A stretch of DNA of 64,000 bases, taken from assembly GCF_042738955.1 (NCBI RefSeq), contig NZ_JBHYHC010000034.1, positions 1-64,000 on the forward strand, in the 5' to 3' direction. The position numbers and the translations under genes are program-made. A model generated the notes under the pieces. It was not told where the DNA came from. It made no database searches and saw only the letters and a list, made by a program, of their open reading frames with translations. Of the stretch, positions 55,473 through 63,511 are shown one piece after another. Every line of letters starts with the position of its first letter. Position 1 is the stretch's first letter. This DNA comes from Umezawaea sp042738955. Its GTDB lineage: Bacteria; Actinomycetota; Actinomycetes; Mycobacteriales; Pseudonocardiaceae.

Positions 55473-55473
55473 G

Positions 55474-56043
55474 TCAGCCGACGCGGGGGTCTCCGCGCAG
55501 GACGACCCCCGCGTCGCGCAGCTTCGCCAGAGCGCCCTCCACGGTGGCCGCGGAGACGCCTGCCGTGAGGTCCAGCAGCACGGTCGTCGCGAACCCGGCC
55601 TGGGCCGCGTCGATCGCGGTCGCCCGCACGCAGTGGTCGGTCGCGATGCCGACCACGTCGACCTGGTCCACGTCCCGCACCCGCAGCCAGTCCGTGAGCT
55701 GCTCGCCGGTGCCGCTGCTGCCCTCGAACCCGGAGTAGGCGGCCTCGTACGCGCCCTTGGAGAACACCGCCTGCACGGCCGTGACGTCCAACTCGGGGTG
55801 GAACGACGCGCCCGGCGTGCCCGCGACGCAGTGCACCGGCCACGAGTCGACGTAGTCCGGCGTCTCGCTGAAGTGCCCGCCGGGGTCCACGTGGTAGTCC
55901 CTGGTGGCCACGACGTGGTCGTACCCGCCCGCCGCGATGTGCGCGGACACCGCCGCCGCCACGGCGGCCCCGCCGGTCACGGCGAGCGAACCGCCCTCGC
56001 AGAAGTCGTTCTGCACGTCCACGACGATCAGTGCCTTGGTCAC
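55474..56043 (-). CDS. pncA: Nicotinamidase
   Basis: 189 aa from a GTG with AGAGGAG upstream. An isochorismatase-fold amidase: IVVDVQNDFCEGGSLAV (catalytic Asp9), ATRDYHVDPGGHF (metal His/Asp), FSKGAYEAAYSGF (catalytic Lys about 96) and GIATDHCVRATAIDA (nucleophilic Cys about 139). It hydrolyses nicotinamide to nicotinate, which the next-upstream pncB product uses for NAD recycling. Motifs match the M. tuberculosis enzyme that activates pyrazinamide. The gene lies 13 nt after pncB and is likely co-transcribed. Confidence 0.95.
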   Translation of the reverse strand: MTKALIVVDVQNDFCEGGSLAVTGGAAVAAAVSAHIAAGGYDHVVATRDYHVDPGGHFSETPDYVDSWPVHCVAGTPGASFHPELDVTAVQAVFSKGAYEAAYSGFEGSSGTGEQLTDWLRVRDVDQVDVVGIATDHCVRATAIDAAQAGFATTVLLDLTAGVSAATVEGALAKLRDAGVVLRGDPRVG

Positions 56044-56056
56044 CGGGTGCGCTCCT

Positions 56057-57331
56057 CTAGAGGAAGGTGGTCGGGATGGCGGGCTCGCCGCGGGACAGCT
56101 TCAGGCCTTCCCACGGCACGCTGACGAGCGCCGCGCGCAAGCGTTCGCGGCTCCGGGCCAGCGTGGGCACCTCGGCGGTGGGCTGTCCATCGCGCAACAG
56201 GGGGATCTGCAGCAGGCGGTCGTGCTCGTCGGCCTCGGGCTGCTCGCCGAACGGGTACACGACCTCCTCCAGCGCGGTCCCCGTGTCCTTGTGCTTGCGC
56301 AACGCGCCCTTGCGGCCACCGCGCGACTCCTTGTGCGAGCTGCGCTTCGCGACCGGGCGGCCGTCGACCTCGACGAGCTTGTAGACCATGCCCGCGGTCG
56401 GCGCGCCGGACCCGGTCACCAGCGACGTGCCCACGCCGTAGGCGTCCACCGGCTCGGCCCGCAGCGCGGCGATCGAGTACTCGTCCAGGTCGCCGGACAC
56501 GACGATCCGGGTGTTCTTGGCCCCCAGCGAGTCCAGCTGCTCGCGGGCCTGGCGGGCGAGCACGCCCAGGTCGCCGGAGTCGATCCGCACGGCGCCCAGC
56601 TCGGGGCCCGCGGCCTGGACCGCGAGCGCGATGCCGTTGGTGATGTCGTAGGTGTCGACCAGCAGGGTGGTGTCCGCGCCGAGGGCCTCGACCTGGCTGC
56701 GGAACGCCTCCTCCTCGGTGTCGTGCAGCAGCGTGAAGGCGTGCGCGCACGTGCCCGCGGTCGGGATCCCGTGCCTGCGCCCGGCCTCCAGGTTCGAGGT
56801 GGCGGTGAACCCGGCCAGGTAGGCGGCCCGCGCGGAGGACACGGCGGCCTCCTCGTGCGTCCGGCGGGACCCCATCTCGATCATCCGGCGGCCGTTGGCG
56901 GCGCCGACCATGCGGGCCGCGGCCGACGCGATGGCGCTGTCGTGGTTGAGGATCGACAGCGCCAGCGTCTCCAGCACCACGCCCTCGCCGAACGACGCCC
57001 GCACCGACAGGATCGGCGAGCCGGGGAAGTACAGCTCGCCCTCGGGGTAGCCGTCGACCTCGCCGGTGAACCGGTAGTCCGCGAGCCACGCCAGCGTCCG
57101 CTCGTCCACGACGTTCGCCTCGGCCAGCCGCGTCAGCTCCGCCTCGCCGAACCGGAAGTCGCGGATCGCGTCGAGCAGCCGACCCGTCCCGGCGACCACG
57201 CCGTAGCGCCTGCCCTCCGGCAGCCTGCGGGCGAACACCTCGAAGACGCACGGCCGGTCCGCCGTGCCGTCGCGCAACGCGGCGGCCAGCATCGTCAGCT
57301 CGTAGTGGTCGGTGAGCAGCGCTGTCGACAT
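56057..57331 (-). CDS. pncB: Nicotinate phosphoribosyltransferase
   Basis: 424 aa from the ATG at 57331. Signature regions: LLTDHYELTMLAAALRDG at the N-terminus, GYPEGELYFPGSPILSV, a central SNLEAGRRHGIPTAGTCAHAF (contains the catalytic His-type segment), VDTYDITNGI, VRIDSGDLGVLARQAREQLDSLG (phosphoribose site) and VSGDLDEYSI. It joins nicotinate and PRPP to nicotinate mononucleotide. It is the orthologue of pncB1 (Rv1330c) by position next to clpS. The stop of the GNAT gene lies 2 nt ahead of its ATG. Confidence 0.95.
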   Translation of the reverse strand: MSTALLTDHYELTMLAAALRDGTADRPCVFEVFARRLPEGRRYGVVAGTGRLLDAIRDFRFGEAELTRLAEANVVDERTLAWLADYRFTGEVDGYPEGELYFPGSPILSVRASFGEGVVLETLALSILNHDSAIASAAARMVGAANGRRMIEMGSRRTHEEAAVSSARAAYLAGFTATSNLEAGRRHGIPTAGTCAHAFTLLHDTEEEAFRSQVEALGADTTLLVDTYDITNGIALAVQAAGPELGAVRIDSGDLGVLARQAREQLDSLGAKNTRIVVSGDLDEYSIAALRAEPVDAYGVGTSLVTGSGAPTAGMVYKLVEVDGRPVAKRSSHKESRGGRKGALRKHKDTGTALEEVVYPFGEQPEADEHDRLLQIPLLRDGQPTAEVPTLARSRERLRAALVSVPWEGLKLSRGEPAIPTTFL

Positions 57332-57333
57332 GG

Positions 57334-58017
57334 TCAGGAGCCTAGGCTGGCCCCGCGCGACCTCGCAGGAGATGGGCCTATGGGGTGCGCCACTGGCCCC
57401 GGTCGGCTCGCGGCGACCCGGATCCGGAGCAGGACGCCGTGGTCCAGCGACTCGGGGTCGTGGGCGTAGTTCGGGATCGCCCGCAGCACCTCGACGCCCG
57501 GAACGGCCTCCGCGCACCGCCTGACCTGCCAGTCGAGGTGCCTGCCCGCCGGGGTGGTCATCCAGAGGTACTTGTCCGCGTCGACGTCGGGGTTCGCGGC
57601 GTGGTAGCTCGCGTAGCCCGGCATCCGGCCGCCCCACACGAGCGCGGTCGCGCCCTCGGTGGCGGCGAACCGCGCGGCCGCGGCGAGCAGCGGGCGGCCG
57701 ACCGACGGCCTGCGGACCGAGAGGTCCACGCCGAACACGACCGGGCCGTCCGGCACGTGGGTGGTGCCCCAGCCGTCGCCGGTGGTCTCGCTCCACGACT
57801 TGGGGGCGTGCTCGTCGTACTCCGCGAGCCGGACGAGCGTCACCGCGCCCACCGCGTGACCGGCTTCCTCGGCGAGGAGGATCCCGTCGAGGTGCAGGTC
57901 GAACCGGCTGCGCGCCTGGTCCTCGGGGGTGGCGAGGTCGCCCCAGCAGTGGCGTTGCAGCGCCAGGTAGGCGTCGAGGTCGGCCTGGGTCGCGGTGCGG
58001 GTGGAGAGGTCGGTCAT
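57334..58017 (-). CDS. GNAT-family acetyltransferase
   Basis: 227 aa from the ATG at 58017. The N-terminal strand-helix TRTATQADLDAYLALQRHCWG and the middle FGVDLSVRRPSVGRPLLAAAARFAATEGA resemble the GNAT acetyl-CoA-binding motif (V-RxxGxGxxL variant, with SVGRPLL in the loop). The C-terminal half (GYASYHAANPDVDADKYLW, VLRAIPNYAHDPESLDHGVLLRI) is as in large GNAT-like proteins that act on small molecules. The substrate is unknown. It is upstream of pncB and pncA in the same direction with almost no gap, so it may be in the NAD-salvage operon. Confidence 0.7.
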   Translation of the reverse strand: MTDLSTRTATQADLDAYLALQRHCWGDLATPEDQARSRFDLHLDGILLAEEAGHAVGAVTLVRLAEYDEHAPKSWSETTGDGWGTTHVPDGPVVFGVDLSVRRPSVGRPLLAAAARFAATEGATALVWGGRMPGYASYHAANPDVDADKYLWMTTPAGRHLDWQVRRCAEAVPGVEVLRAIPNYAHDPESLDHGVLLRIRVAASRPGPVAHPIGPSPARSRGASLGS

Positions 58018-58261
58018 GGGGTGGTCGGGGTCTCCTGCGTCGGGGCGTGCCGGTGCGGACGACCTCGATGCTGGCGGGCCTCCCCGGTCCGGTTCCAGTG
58101 CTCGATCAAGAGTTATTCGCGTCTTGGGCTGATCATGAGGCTGGTTTAGCCGTGCCTTATCGCCGGGCGGGCGGCTGTGATCCCGGTCGCGCCCGCGCGC
58201 CTCGCGGGAACGGGCGACCTCGGAGCACCGCGCGGGCGTGGACCATGACACCATTGGCGGT
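58018..58261. promoter_or_regulatory. Divergent intergenic region between GNAT and clpS
   Basis: 244 bp carrying promoters in both directions. A locally A/T-richer stretch (about 58105-58150, with GTTATTCGCG and GATCATGAGG) is the likely promoter area. No clear palindromic operator was seen. Confidence 0.35.
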
Positions 58262-58561
58262 ATGACCACGCCCGTCGAGCACGAGCGGACGCAGGTGGAG
58301 CCGGCAGGCGTGGAGGTCCGCGCCGAGGACAGGCCATGGCAGGCCGTCGTCTGGAACGACCCGGTGAACCTGATGTCCTACGTGACGTACGTGTTCCAGA
58401 AGCTGTTCGGCTACAGCAAGGACCAGGCGACCAAGTTGATGCTGGACGTGCACCACAAGGGTCGCGCGATCGTGTCCTCGGGGACCAAGGACAAGGTCGA
58501 GGTGGACGTGAAGAAGCTGCACGCCGCGGGCCTCTGGGCGACCATGCAGCGCGCCTCGTGA
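58262..58561 (+). CDS. clpS: ATP-dependent Clp protease adaptor ClpS
   Basis: 99 aa from the ATG at 58262 (a GTG-like in-frame extension is unnecessary). It has the ClpS core: PWQAVVWNDPVNLMSYVTYVFQKLFGYSKDQATKLMLDVHHKGRAIV with the substrate-binding Asn-Asp (NDP) and the HHKG segment. ClpS delivers N-degron proteins to ClpC/ClpA. An actinobacterial N-terminal extension of about 35 residues precedes the core. It opens a block with the order of Rv1331-Rv1336 of M. tuberculosis. The stop overlaps the next GTG. Confidence 0.95.
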   Translation: MTTPVEHERTQVEPAGVEVRAEDRPWQAVVWNDPVNLMSYVTYVFQKLFGYSKDQATKLMLDVHHKGRAIVSSGTKDKVEVDVKKLHAAGLWATMQRAS

Positions 58562-59115
58562 AGAAGTGGAGCCGGGACGGGGACGCCGTCGTCGGCCGCT
58601 TCGACCGCCAGGAGGCGGCGGTCGTGCGCGGTCTGGTCAGCCAGATCCAGGACATGCTGATGGCACGGGCCGAGGAAGCGCCGCAGGACGAGCTGTCCGA
58701 GCTGACCGGCATCCGCACGGGGCCGTCGACCGCGCCGGACGACCCGATCCTGAGCAGGCTGCTGCCGGACTTCCACCGCCTCGACCCGGACGCGCCCGAC
58801 CCCGGCGACCTCGACTCGGCCGCCGCGCTGCGCTCGCTGCACGAGCCGGAGCTGCTGGACCTCAAGACCGGGGTCGCGGGCGTCGTGCTGGAGACCTGCC
58901 CGCCGGACGGCGGCGAGGTCCGGCTGCGGCCCGACCAGGCGGAGGCGTGGCTGGCGTCGCTCAACGACGTGCGGCTCGCGCTGGGCACGGCGCTCGACGT
59001 GAACGACGAGATGCCCGAGGAACTCCCGCCGGACGACCCGCGCTCGCCGCACCTCGGCGTCTACCACTGGCTCACGTGGGTGCAGGAGACGCTCGTCGAA
59101 GCCGTCATGTCGTGA
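58558..59115 (+). CDS. DUF2017 family protein
   Basis: 185 aa from the GTG overlapping the clpS stop. It is mostly helical and acidic, with the DUF2017-like end LNDVRLALGTALDVNDEMPEELPPDDPRSPHLGVYHWLTWVQETLVEAVM. No catalytic motif is visible. Members sit next to clpS in actinobacteria (Rv1332 in M. tuberculosis), suggesting a link to Clp-mediated proteolysis or regulation. The molecular role is unknown. Confidence 0.88.
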   Translation: MKKWSRDGDAVVGRFDRQEAAVVRGLVSQIQDMLMARAEEAPQDELSELTGIRTGPSTAPDDPILSRLLPDFHRLDPDAPDPGDLDSAAALRSLHEPELLDLKTGVAGVVLETCPPDGGEVRLRPDQAEAWLASLNDVRLALGTALDVNDEMPEELPPDDPRSPHLGVYHWLTWVQETLVEAVMS

Positions 59116-59741
59116 TCCCCGGAACGACCGGAGGTCGTTCCGGCGGCGTGACCGTGCTGCTGGTCCCGCAGGGAGCGGTGGCGGGCGTGGAGACGCGCGG
59201 CGCGCCGCTCGGCACCCGTGAACTCGACCTGCTCGACCCGCCGAACCTCGTCCAGCAGATCCACGCCGTGTGCGTGCCCTCCGGCGGTCCGCGAGGCCTG
59301 GCCGCCGTGGACGGCGTCGTCCGCTGGCTCGCCGAGCGCAACCACGGCTTCCCGGTCGGCCCCGAGCCGCACCAGGTCGTGCCGCTCGTGCCCGCCGCCG
59401 TCGTGCCCGCCGCCGTCGTGCCCGGCGGAACCCCGTCGACCTCGGACGACGGGTACGCCGCCTGCGGGACCCCGGTCGACCTCGGCACCTCCACCAGCGT
59501 CGGCGAGCACGTCATCGGCGGGTTCGCGCTGGGAGGCGTGGGGGTCGTCGCCACGGACGCCGTGCTGACCAAGGCCGAGTGTCGCCGGATCGCGATCTCC
59601 GCCCACGACGGCCTGGTCCGCGCGGGCCACCGCGGCCCGGCCACGGTGTTCGCCCTCGCCACCGGGCGGCACGCCCTCGCCTCGCCGGTCGACCTCGACC
59701 GCCTGTGCACCGCCGCGGCGGACCTGCTCGCACCCGCGTAG
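59112..59741 (+). CDS. P1-family peptidase-like protein, shortened
   Basis: 209 aa from the GTG overlapping the preceding stop. Matches to P1 peptidases (DmpA/L-aminopeptidase fold) include GGVTVLLVPQGAVAGVETRGAPLGTRELDLLDPPNLVQQIHAV near the start and GVGVVATDAVLTKAECRRIAISAHDGLVRA...ATVFALATGRH at the end. The family is usually 300-370 aa; here the region between, including the self-cleavage site Ser/Thr block, is contracted and replaced by a VVPAAVVPAAVVP repeat (about 59389-59418). Rv1333, the positional orthologue, is full length. It may be inactive as an aminopeptidase, or a minimal fold. Confidence 0.75.
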   Translation: MIPGTTGGRSGGVTVLLVPQGAVAGVETRGAPLGTRELDLLDPPNLVQQIHAVCVPSGGPRGLAAVDGVVRWLAERNHGFPVGPEPHQVVPLVPAAVVPAAVVPGGTPSTSDDGYAACGTPVDLGTSTSVGEHVIGGFALGGVGVVATDAVLTKAECRRIAISAHDGLVRAGHRGPATVFALATGRHALASPVDLDRLCTAAADLLAPA

Positions 59742-59792
59742 TGCGGGTTCTCACAAGGCGGGAGCGCTTCCCCCACCACGTAGGATGGACGC

Positions 59793-60248
59793 GTGTTGGT
59801 GATTCGCCGTGACCTGGTGGACGCGATGGTGGCGCACGCCCGTCGTGACCACCCGGATGAGGCCTGCGGGCAGATCGCGGGCCCCGAGGGATCGGACCGC
59901 CCGGAGCGGTTCGTCCCCATGCTGAACGCCGAGCGCTCGCCGACCTTCTACCGCTTCGACGCGACCGAGCAGCTCCAGGTGCACCGGGAGATGGAGCGCA
60001 ACGACGAGGTGCCGGTGGTCGTGTACCACTCGCACACGGCCACCGAGCCGTACCCGTCGCGCACCGACATCTCCTTCGCCCAGGAGCCGGACGCCCACTA
60101 CGTGCTGATCGGCACCGCGGACCCGGAGGAGCACGAGCTGCGCTCGTACCGGATCGTGGACGGCGTGGTGACCGAGGAGCCGGTGCAGGTCGTCGAGTCG
60201 TACATGTTCGCGCACACCGGGGTGGACGACACCCCCGACGGCTCCTGA
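59793..60248 (+). CDS. mec: JAMM/MPN metalloprotease, Mec-like
   Basis: 151 aa from a GTG. The JAMM motif is intact: VVVYHSHTATEPYPSRTDISFA (HxH with later Ser and Asp, zinc-binding), with a catalytic Glu near ACGQIAG (Glu about 27). In M. tuberculosis Mec cuts cysteine from the CysO C-terminus. It is the first of the mec-cysO-cysM trio, in the same order as Rv1334-1336. A GGATGG lies ahead of the start. The role is inferred from homology and order. Confidence 0.93.
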   Translation: MLVIRRDLVDAMVAHARRDHPDEACGQIAGPEGSDRPERFVPMLNAERSPTFYRFDATEQLQVHREMERNDEVPVVVYHSHTATEPYPSRTDISFAQEPDAHYVLIGTADPEEHELRSYRIVDGVVTEEPVQVVESYMFAHTGVDDTPDGS

Positions 60249-60295
60249 GCGCTTCTCCGCTCGTTCGTCATCCCGCCCCTTCACGGAGGTTCCGC

Positions 60296-60568
60296 ATGGC
60301 TGTCACCGTCTCCATCCCCACCATCCTGCGCACCCACACCGGCGGGCAGAAGTCCGTCGAGGCCGCGGGCACGACCCTCGCCCAGGTCATCGACGACCTG
60401 GAGGCCAACCACGGCGGCCTGAAGTCGCGCCTGGTCAAGGAGGGCTCGCTGCACCGGTTCGTGAACGTCTACGTCAACGACGAGGACGTCCGCTTCTCCG
60501 GTGGTCTCGAGGCCGCCGTCAAGGACGGCGACAACGTGACGATCCTCCCGGCCGTCGCGGGCGGCTGA
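60296..60568 (+). CDS. cysO: Ubiquitin-like sulfur carrier CysO
   Basis: 90 aa, ATG with GGAGG upstream. A ThiS/MoaD-like beta-grasp protein: VSIPTILRTHTGGQKSVEAAGTTLAQVIDDLEANH at the start, VNVYVNDEDVRFSGGLEAAVKDGDNVTILPAVAGG at the end. The C-terminal Gly-Gly is the thiocarboxylation site that carries sulfide to CysM. The gene is 6 nt upstream of cysM and 47 nt after mec. Confidence 0.95.
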   Translation: MAVTVSIPTILRTHTGGQKSVEAAGTTLAQVIDDLEANHGGLKSRLVKEGSLHRFVNVYVNDEDVRFSGGLEAAVKDGDNVTILPAVAGG

Positions 60569-60574
60569 CCCACC

Positions 60575-61525
60575 GTGGCCCGGTACGACTCGCTGCTCGA
60601 CGCGCTCGGCGACACCCCGCTGGTCGGCCTTCCCCGGCTGTCGCCGTCGGAGGACGTCCGCATCTGGGCGAAGCTCGAGGACCGCAACCCGACCGGCTCG
60701 ATCAAGGACCGGCCCGCGCTGGCCATGATCGAGGCGGCGGAGCGGGACGGGCTGCTCACGCCGGGCTGCACGATCCTGGAGCCGACATCCGGGAACACCG
60801 GCATCTCGCTGGCCATGGCCGCCAAGCTCAAGGGCTACGGCCTGGTCTGCGTGATGCCGGAGAACACGTCCACCGAGCGCAAGCAGCTGCTGGCCGCGTA
60901 CGGGGCGAGGATCGTCTACTCGCCCGCCGCGGGCGGCTCGAACCAGGCCGTGGCGACCGCCAAGGAGCTGGCGAAGCAGAACCCGGACTGGGTGATGCTC
61001 TACCAGTACGGCAACCCGGCGAACGCGCTCGCGCACTACAACGGCACCGGGCCGGAGATCCTGCGCGACCTGCCGACGATCACGCACTTCGTCGCGGGCC
61101 TCGGCACGACGGGCACGCTGGTCGGCGTCGGCCGCTACCTGCGAGAGCACAAGCCGGACGTGCAGGTCGTCGCCGCCGAGCCCCGGTACGGCGAGCTGGT
61201 CTACGGCCTGCGCAACCTCGAAGAGGGGTTCGTGCCGGAGCTGTACGACGCGTCCGTGCTCACCGGCCGGTACTCGGTCGGCTCGTACGACGCCCTGCGC
61301 CGGACCAGGCAGCTGCTGGAAACCGAAGGCATCTTCGCGGGCATCTCCACCGGCGCGATCCTGCACGCGGCGCTGGCCGTCGCCGAGAAGGCCGCGGGGG
61401 CGGGCGAACCCGCTGACGTGGTGTTCATCGTGGCGGACGGCGGCTGGAAGTACCTGTCCACGGGCGCGTACGCGGGCACGCTCGACGAGGCGTCGGAGCG
61501 GCTCGACGGCCACCTCTGGGCCTGA
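60575..61525 (+). CDS. cysM: CysO-dependent cysteine synthase (O-phosphoserine sulfhydrylase)
   Basis: 316 aa from a GTG. PLP fold-type II: NPTGSIKDRPALAMIE (Schiff-base Lys about 46), EPTSGNTGISLAMAA (substrate and phosphate loop), GLGTTGTLVGVGRYL and the Arg-containing GRYSVGSYDALRR region typical of the O-phosphoserine-using enzyme. It makes cysteine from O-phosphoserine and CysO thiocarboxylate, linking to serB at 36.8 kb only through metabolism. It follows cysO by 6 nt. Confidence 0.95.
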   Translation: MARYDSLLDALGDTPLVGLPRLSPSEDVRIWAKLEDRNPTGSIKDRPALAMIEAAERDGLLTPGCTILEPTSGNTGISLAMAAKLKGYGLVCVMPENTSTERKQLLAAYGARIVYSPAAGGSNQAVATAKELAKQNPDWVMLYQYGNPANALAHYNGTGPEILRDLPTITHFVAGLGTTGTLVGVGRYLREHKPDVQVVAAEPRYGELVYGLRNLEEGFVPELYDASVLTGRYSVGSYDALRRTRQLLETEGIFAGISTGAILHAALAVAEKAAGAGEPADVVFIVADGGWKYLSTGAYAGTLDEASERLDGHLWA

Positions 61526-61546
61526 CCAACCGGTTATCCTCCTCCG

Positions 61547-62311
61547 GTGAAGATCACCGTGCTGGGCTGCTCGGGCAGCGTGCCCGGCCCGGATCTCCCG
61601 ACGTCGGGCTACCTCGTGGAAGCCGACGGGTTCCGGCTCGTGCTCGACCTCGGCGCGGGCACGTTCGGCAAGCTCCAGACGCACTGCTCGCCGTTCGACG
61701 TGGACGCGCTGCTGCTGTCGCACCTGCACCTCGACCACTGCGCGGACTTCGCCGCCCTCACGACCTACCGCCGCCGCCACCCGCGCCCGCCGTACGACCC
61801 CCGCGTCCGGCGGCTGCCCGTGCACGCCCCGACCGGCGCGGCGGAGCGGCTGGCGAACGCGCACGCCGCCAGCCGCGCCGAACCGGAGTCGGTGGAGGAC
61901 GTGTTCGCGTTCACCACCCTGCGGCCGGGGACGTTCCGGCTCGGGCCGTGCACCGTCACGGTCGCCCCGATGCGGCACATCTGCGAGGCCTACGGGTTCC
62001 GCGTCGAGCACGGCGGCCGGTCGATGGTGTTCTCCGGCGACACGGCCGCGTGCCCCGAGCTGGTCGAGCTGGCCAGGGGAGCGGACGTGCTGCTGGCCGA
62101 CACGGCGTGGCCGGACCGCGGGGCGCGGCCGGACAACCTGCACATGAGCGGGCGGGAGGCGGCGGGCGTCGCGGTGGAGGCGGGCGTGCGGCGGTTGCTG
62201 CTCACGCACGTGCTGCCCTGGTCCGACCGCGACGCCGTGTTCGCCGACGCGTCCAGCGTGTTCCCCGGCCCCACCTCGCTGGTCGAGCAGGACGCCGTCT
62301 ACGACGTCTAG
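61547..62311 (+). CDS. Metallo-beta-lactamase-fold phosphodiesterase, Rv1339-like
   Basis: 254 aa from a GTG. The zinc motif LLSHLHLDHCADF (HxHxDH; about 62-68), a later His (APMRHICEAYGF, about 144), FSGDTAACPEL (Asp) and LLTHVLPW match the MBL fold; the GCSGS near the start is typical of RNase Z/PDE relatives. The M. tuberculosis neighbour Rv1339 is a cyclic-nucleotide phosphodiesterase, and this gene's place after cysM is the same apart from rhomboid and murI genes that are missing here. The function is inferred from this synteny. Confidence 0.85.
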   Translation: MKITVLGCSGSVPGPDLPTSGYLVEADGFRLVLDLGAGTFGKLQTHCSPFDVDALLLSHLHLDHCADFAALTTYRRRHPRPPYDPRVRRLPVHAPTGAAERLANAHAASRAEPESVEDVFAFTTLRPGTFRLGPCTVTVAPMRHICEAYGFRVEHGGRSMVFSGDTAACPELVELARGADVLLADTAWPDRGARPDNLHMSGREAAGVAVEAGVRRLLLTHVLPWSDRDAVFADASSVFPGPTSLVEQDAVYDV

Positions 62312-62314
62312 CCG

Positions 62315-63511
62315 TCACACCGCGACGGGTTCCCGCCAGTCGATGTGGTGGCGCTGCTCCAGGCCGAGCATCTTCTCCGGCGTGAGGAACGTCTTCATCG
62401 CCAACGGCATCATCACACCCATCAGCGCGCTGGCGACGGGCCCGAAACCCTTGCTGCTGTTGGTCTTCGCGGCACGCGCGGCGACCTTCTCCACGCGTGG
62501 CCGCCGCAGTTCCTCGTACGCGGCGAACGCGCTCGGCACGTCCGGCAGGTCCCGCAGGCACCGGGCGAGCTGCACCGCGCTCTCGGCCGCCAGCGACGCG
62601 CCCTGGCCGGAACTGGGCGACGGCGCGTGCGCCGAGTCGCCGACGAGCACCATCCGGCCGCGGTGCCACGCGGGCAGCGCGGGCATGATCTGCACGGACC
62701 CGAACGCGGACAGCTGCGCGGGATCGGTGTGCGCCAACAACTCCCGGCCCGGCACGTCGTCGGCGTAGACCTCGCGCAACCGCCGCAGCCACTCCTCGGA
62801 CGGCACGGCCCTGGCCTCGGCGGACGTCATCCTCGCCTGGTGCGGCAGGTTGCCGAACCACGACGTGCGGCCGTCGGGCTGGATCCAGTAGCCGAGGAAC
62901 GCCCGCCTGCCGAAGACGAAGCACGTGGTGTCCGGCGCGGTGTCGACCGCGATGTCCGCCACCGCCCCGAAGTTGAGCAGCGGCACGTGCGAAGGGCCGG
63001 GCGCGGCCGGGTCGATCAGCCGCCGCACGGTGGAGTCGACGCCGTCCGCGCCGACCAGGACGTCGGCCGTGGCCGTGCTGCCGTCGGCGAACCGGGCGGT
63101 GATCCCGTCCGGCTCCTCGTCCACGCCCACGAGCCGCTTGCCGTGCTCGGTGACCACGCCCTCGGCCGCCGCGTGGTCGTGCAGCGCCCGGTACAGCGCG
63201 GACCGCCACAGCGTGCGGCTCGGCGGCAGGTCCGGCAGCGCCTCGAACTCGACGAGCACCTTGCCGCGACCGTTGGCCATGACCGTGCGCCGCATCGGCA
63301 GCCCGACCGCCTCCACGGCCTCCCGCGCGCCGACGACCTCCAGCGCGTCCAACCCGTTGGGCGCCACCGTGAGCTGGCCGCCGAGGCCGTCGGCGGTCGT
63401 CGGGTACGCCTCGACCACGGTCGCCTCGATCCCCGCCTTGCGCAGCGCCAACGCCGTGACCGGGCCCGCGAGCCCACCGCCGACGACCAGCGCCGTTCGT
63501 ATGCCTGTCAT
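62315..63511 (-). CDS. FAD-dependent monooxygenase
   Basis: 398 aa from the ATG at 63511. PHBH-type flavoprotein: VVGGGLAGPVTALALRKAGIEATVVEA (GxGxxG FAD site), DVLVGADGVDSTVRR (DG motif) and MVLVGDSAHAPSPSSGQGASLA (GD motif). It hydroxylates or oxidises an aromatic or macrocyclic substrate using NAD(P)H; related proteins inactivate rifamycin or tetracycline, but the substrate here is unknown. Its start overlaps the stop of the PadR-type gene (ATGA), so that regulator probably controls it. Confidence 0.88.
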   Translation of the reverse strand: MTGIRTALVVGGGLAGPVTALALRKAGIEATVVEAYPTTADGLGGQLTVAPNGLDALEVVGAREAVEAVGLPMRRTVMANGRGKVLVEFEALPDLPPSRTLWRSALYRALHDHAAAEGVVTEHGKRLVGVDEEPDGITARFADGSTATADVLVGADGVDSTVRRLIDPAAPGPSHVPLLNFGAVADIAVDTAPDTTCFVFGRRAFLGYWIQPDGRTSWFGNLPHQARMTSAEARAVPSEEWLRRLREVYADDVPGRELLAHTDPAQLSAFGSVQIMPALPAWHRGRMVLVGDSAHAPSPSSGQGASLAAESAVQLARCLRDLPDVPSAFAAYEELRRPRVEKVAARAAKTNSSKGFGPVASALMGVMMPLAMKTFLTPEKMLGLEQRHHIDWREPVAV

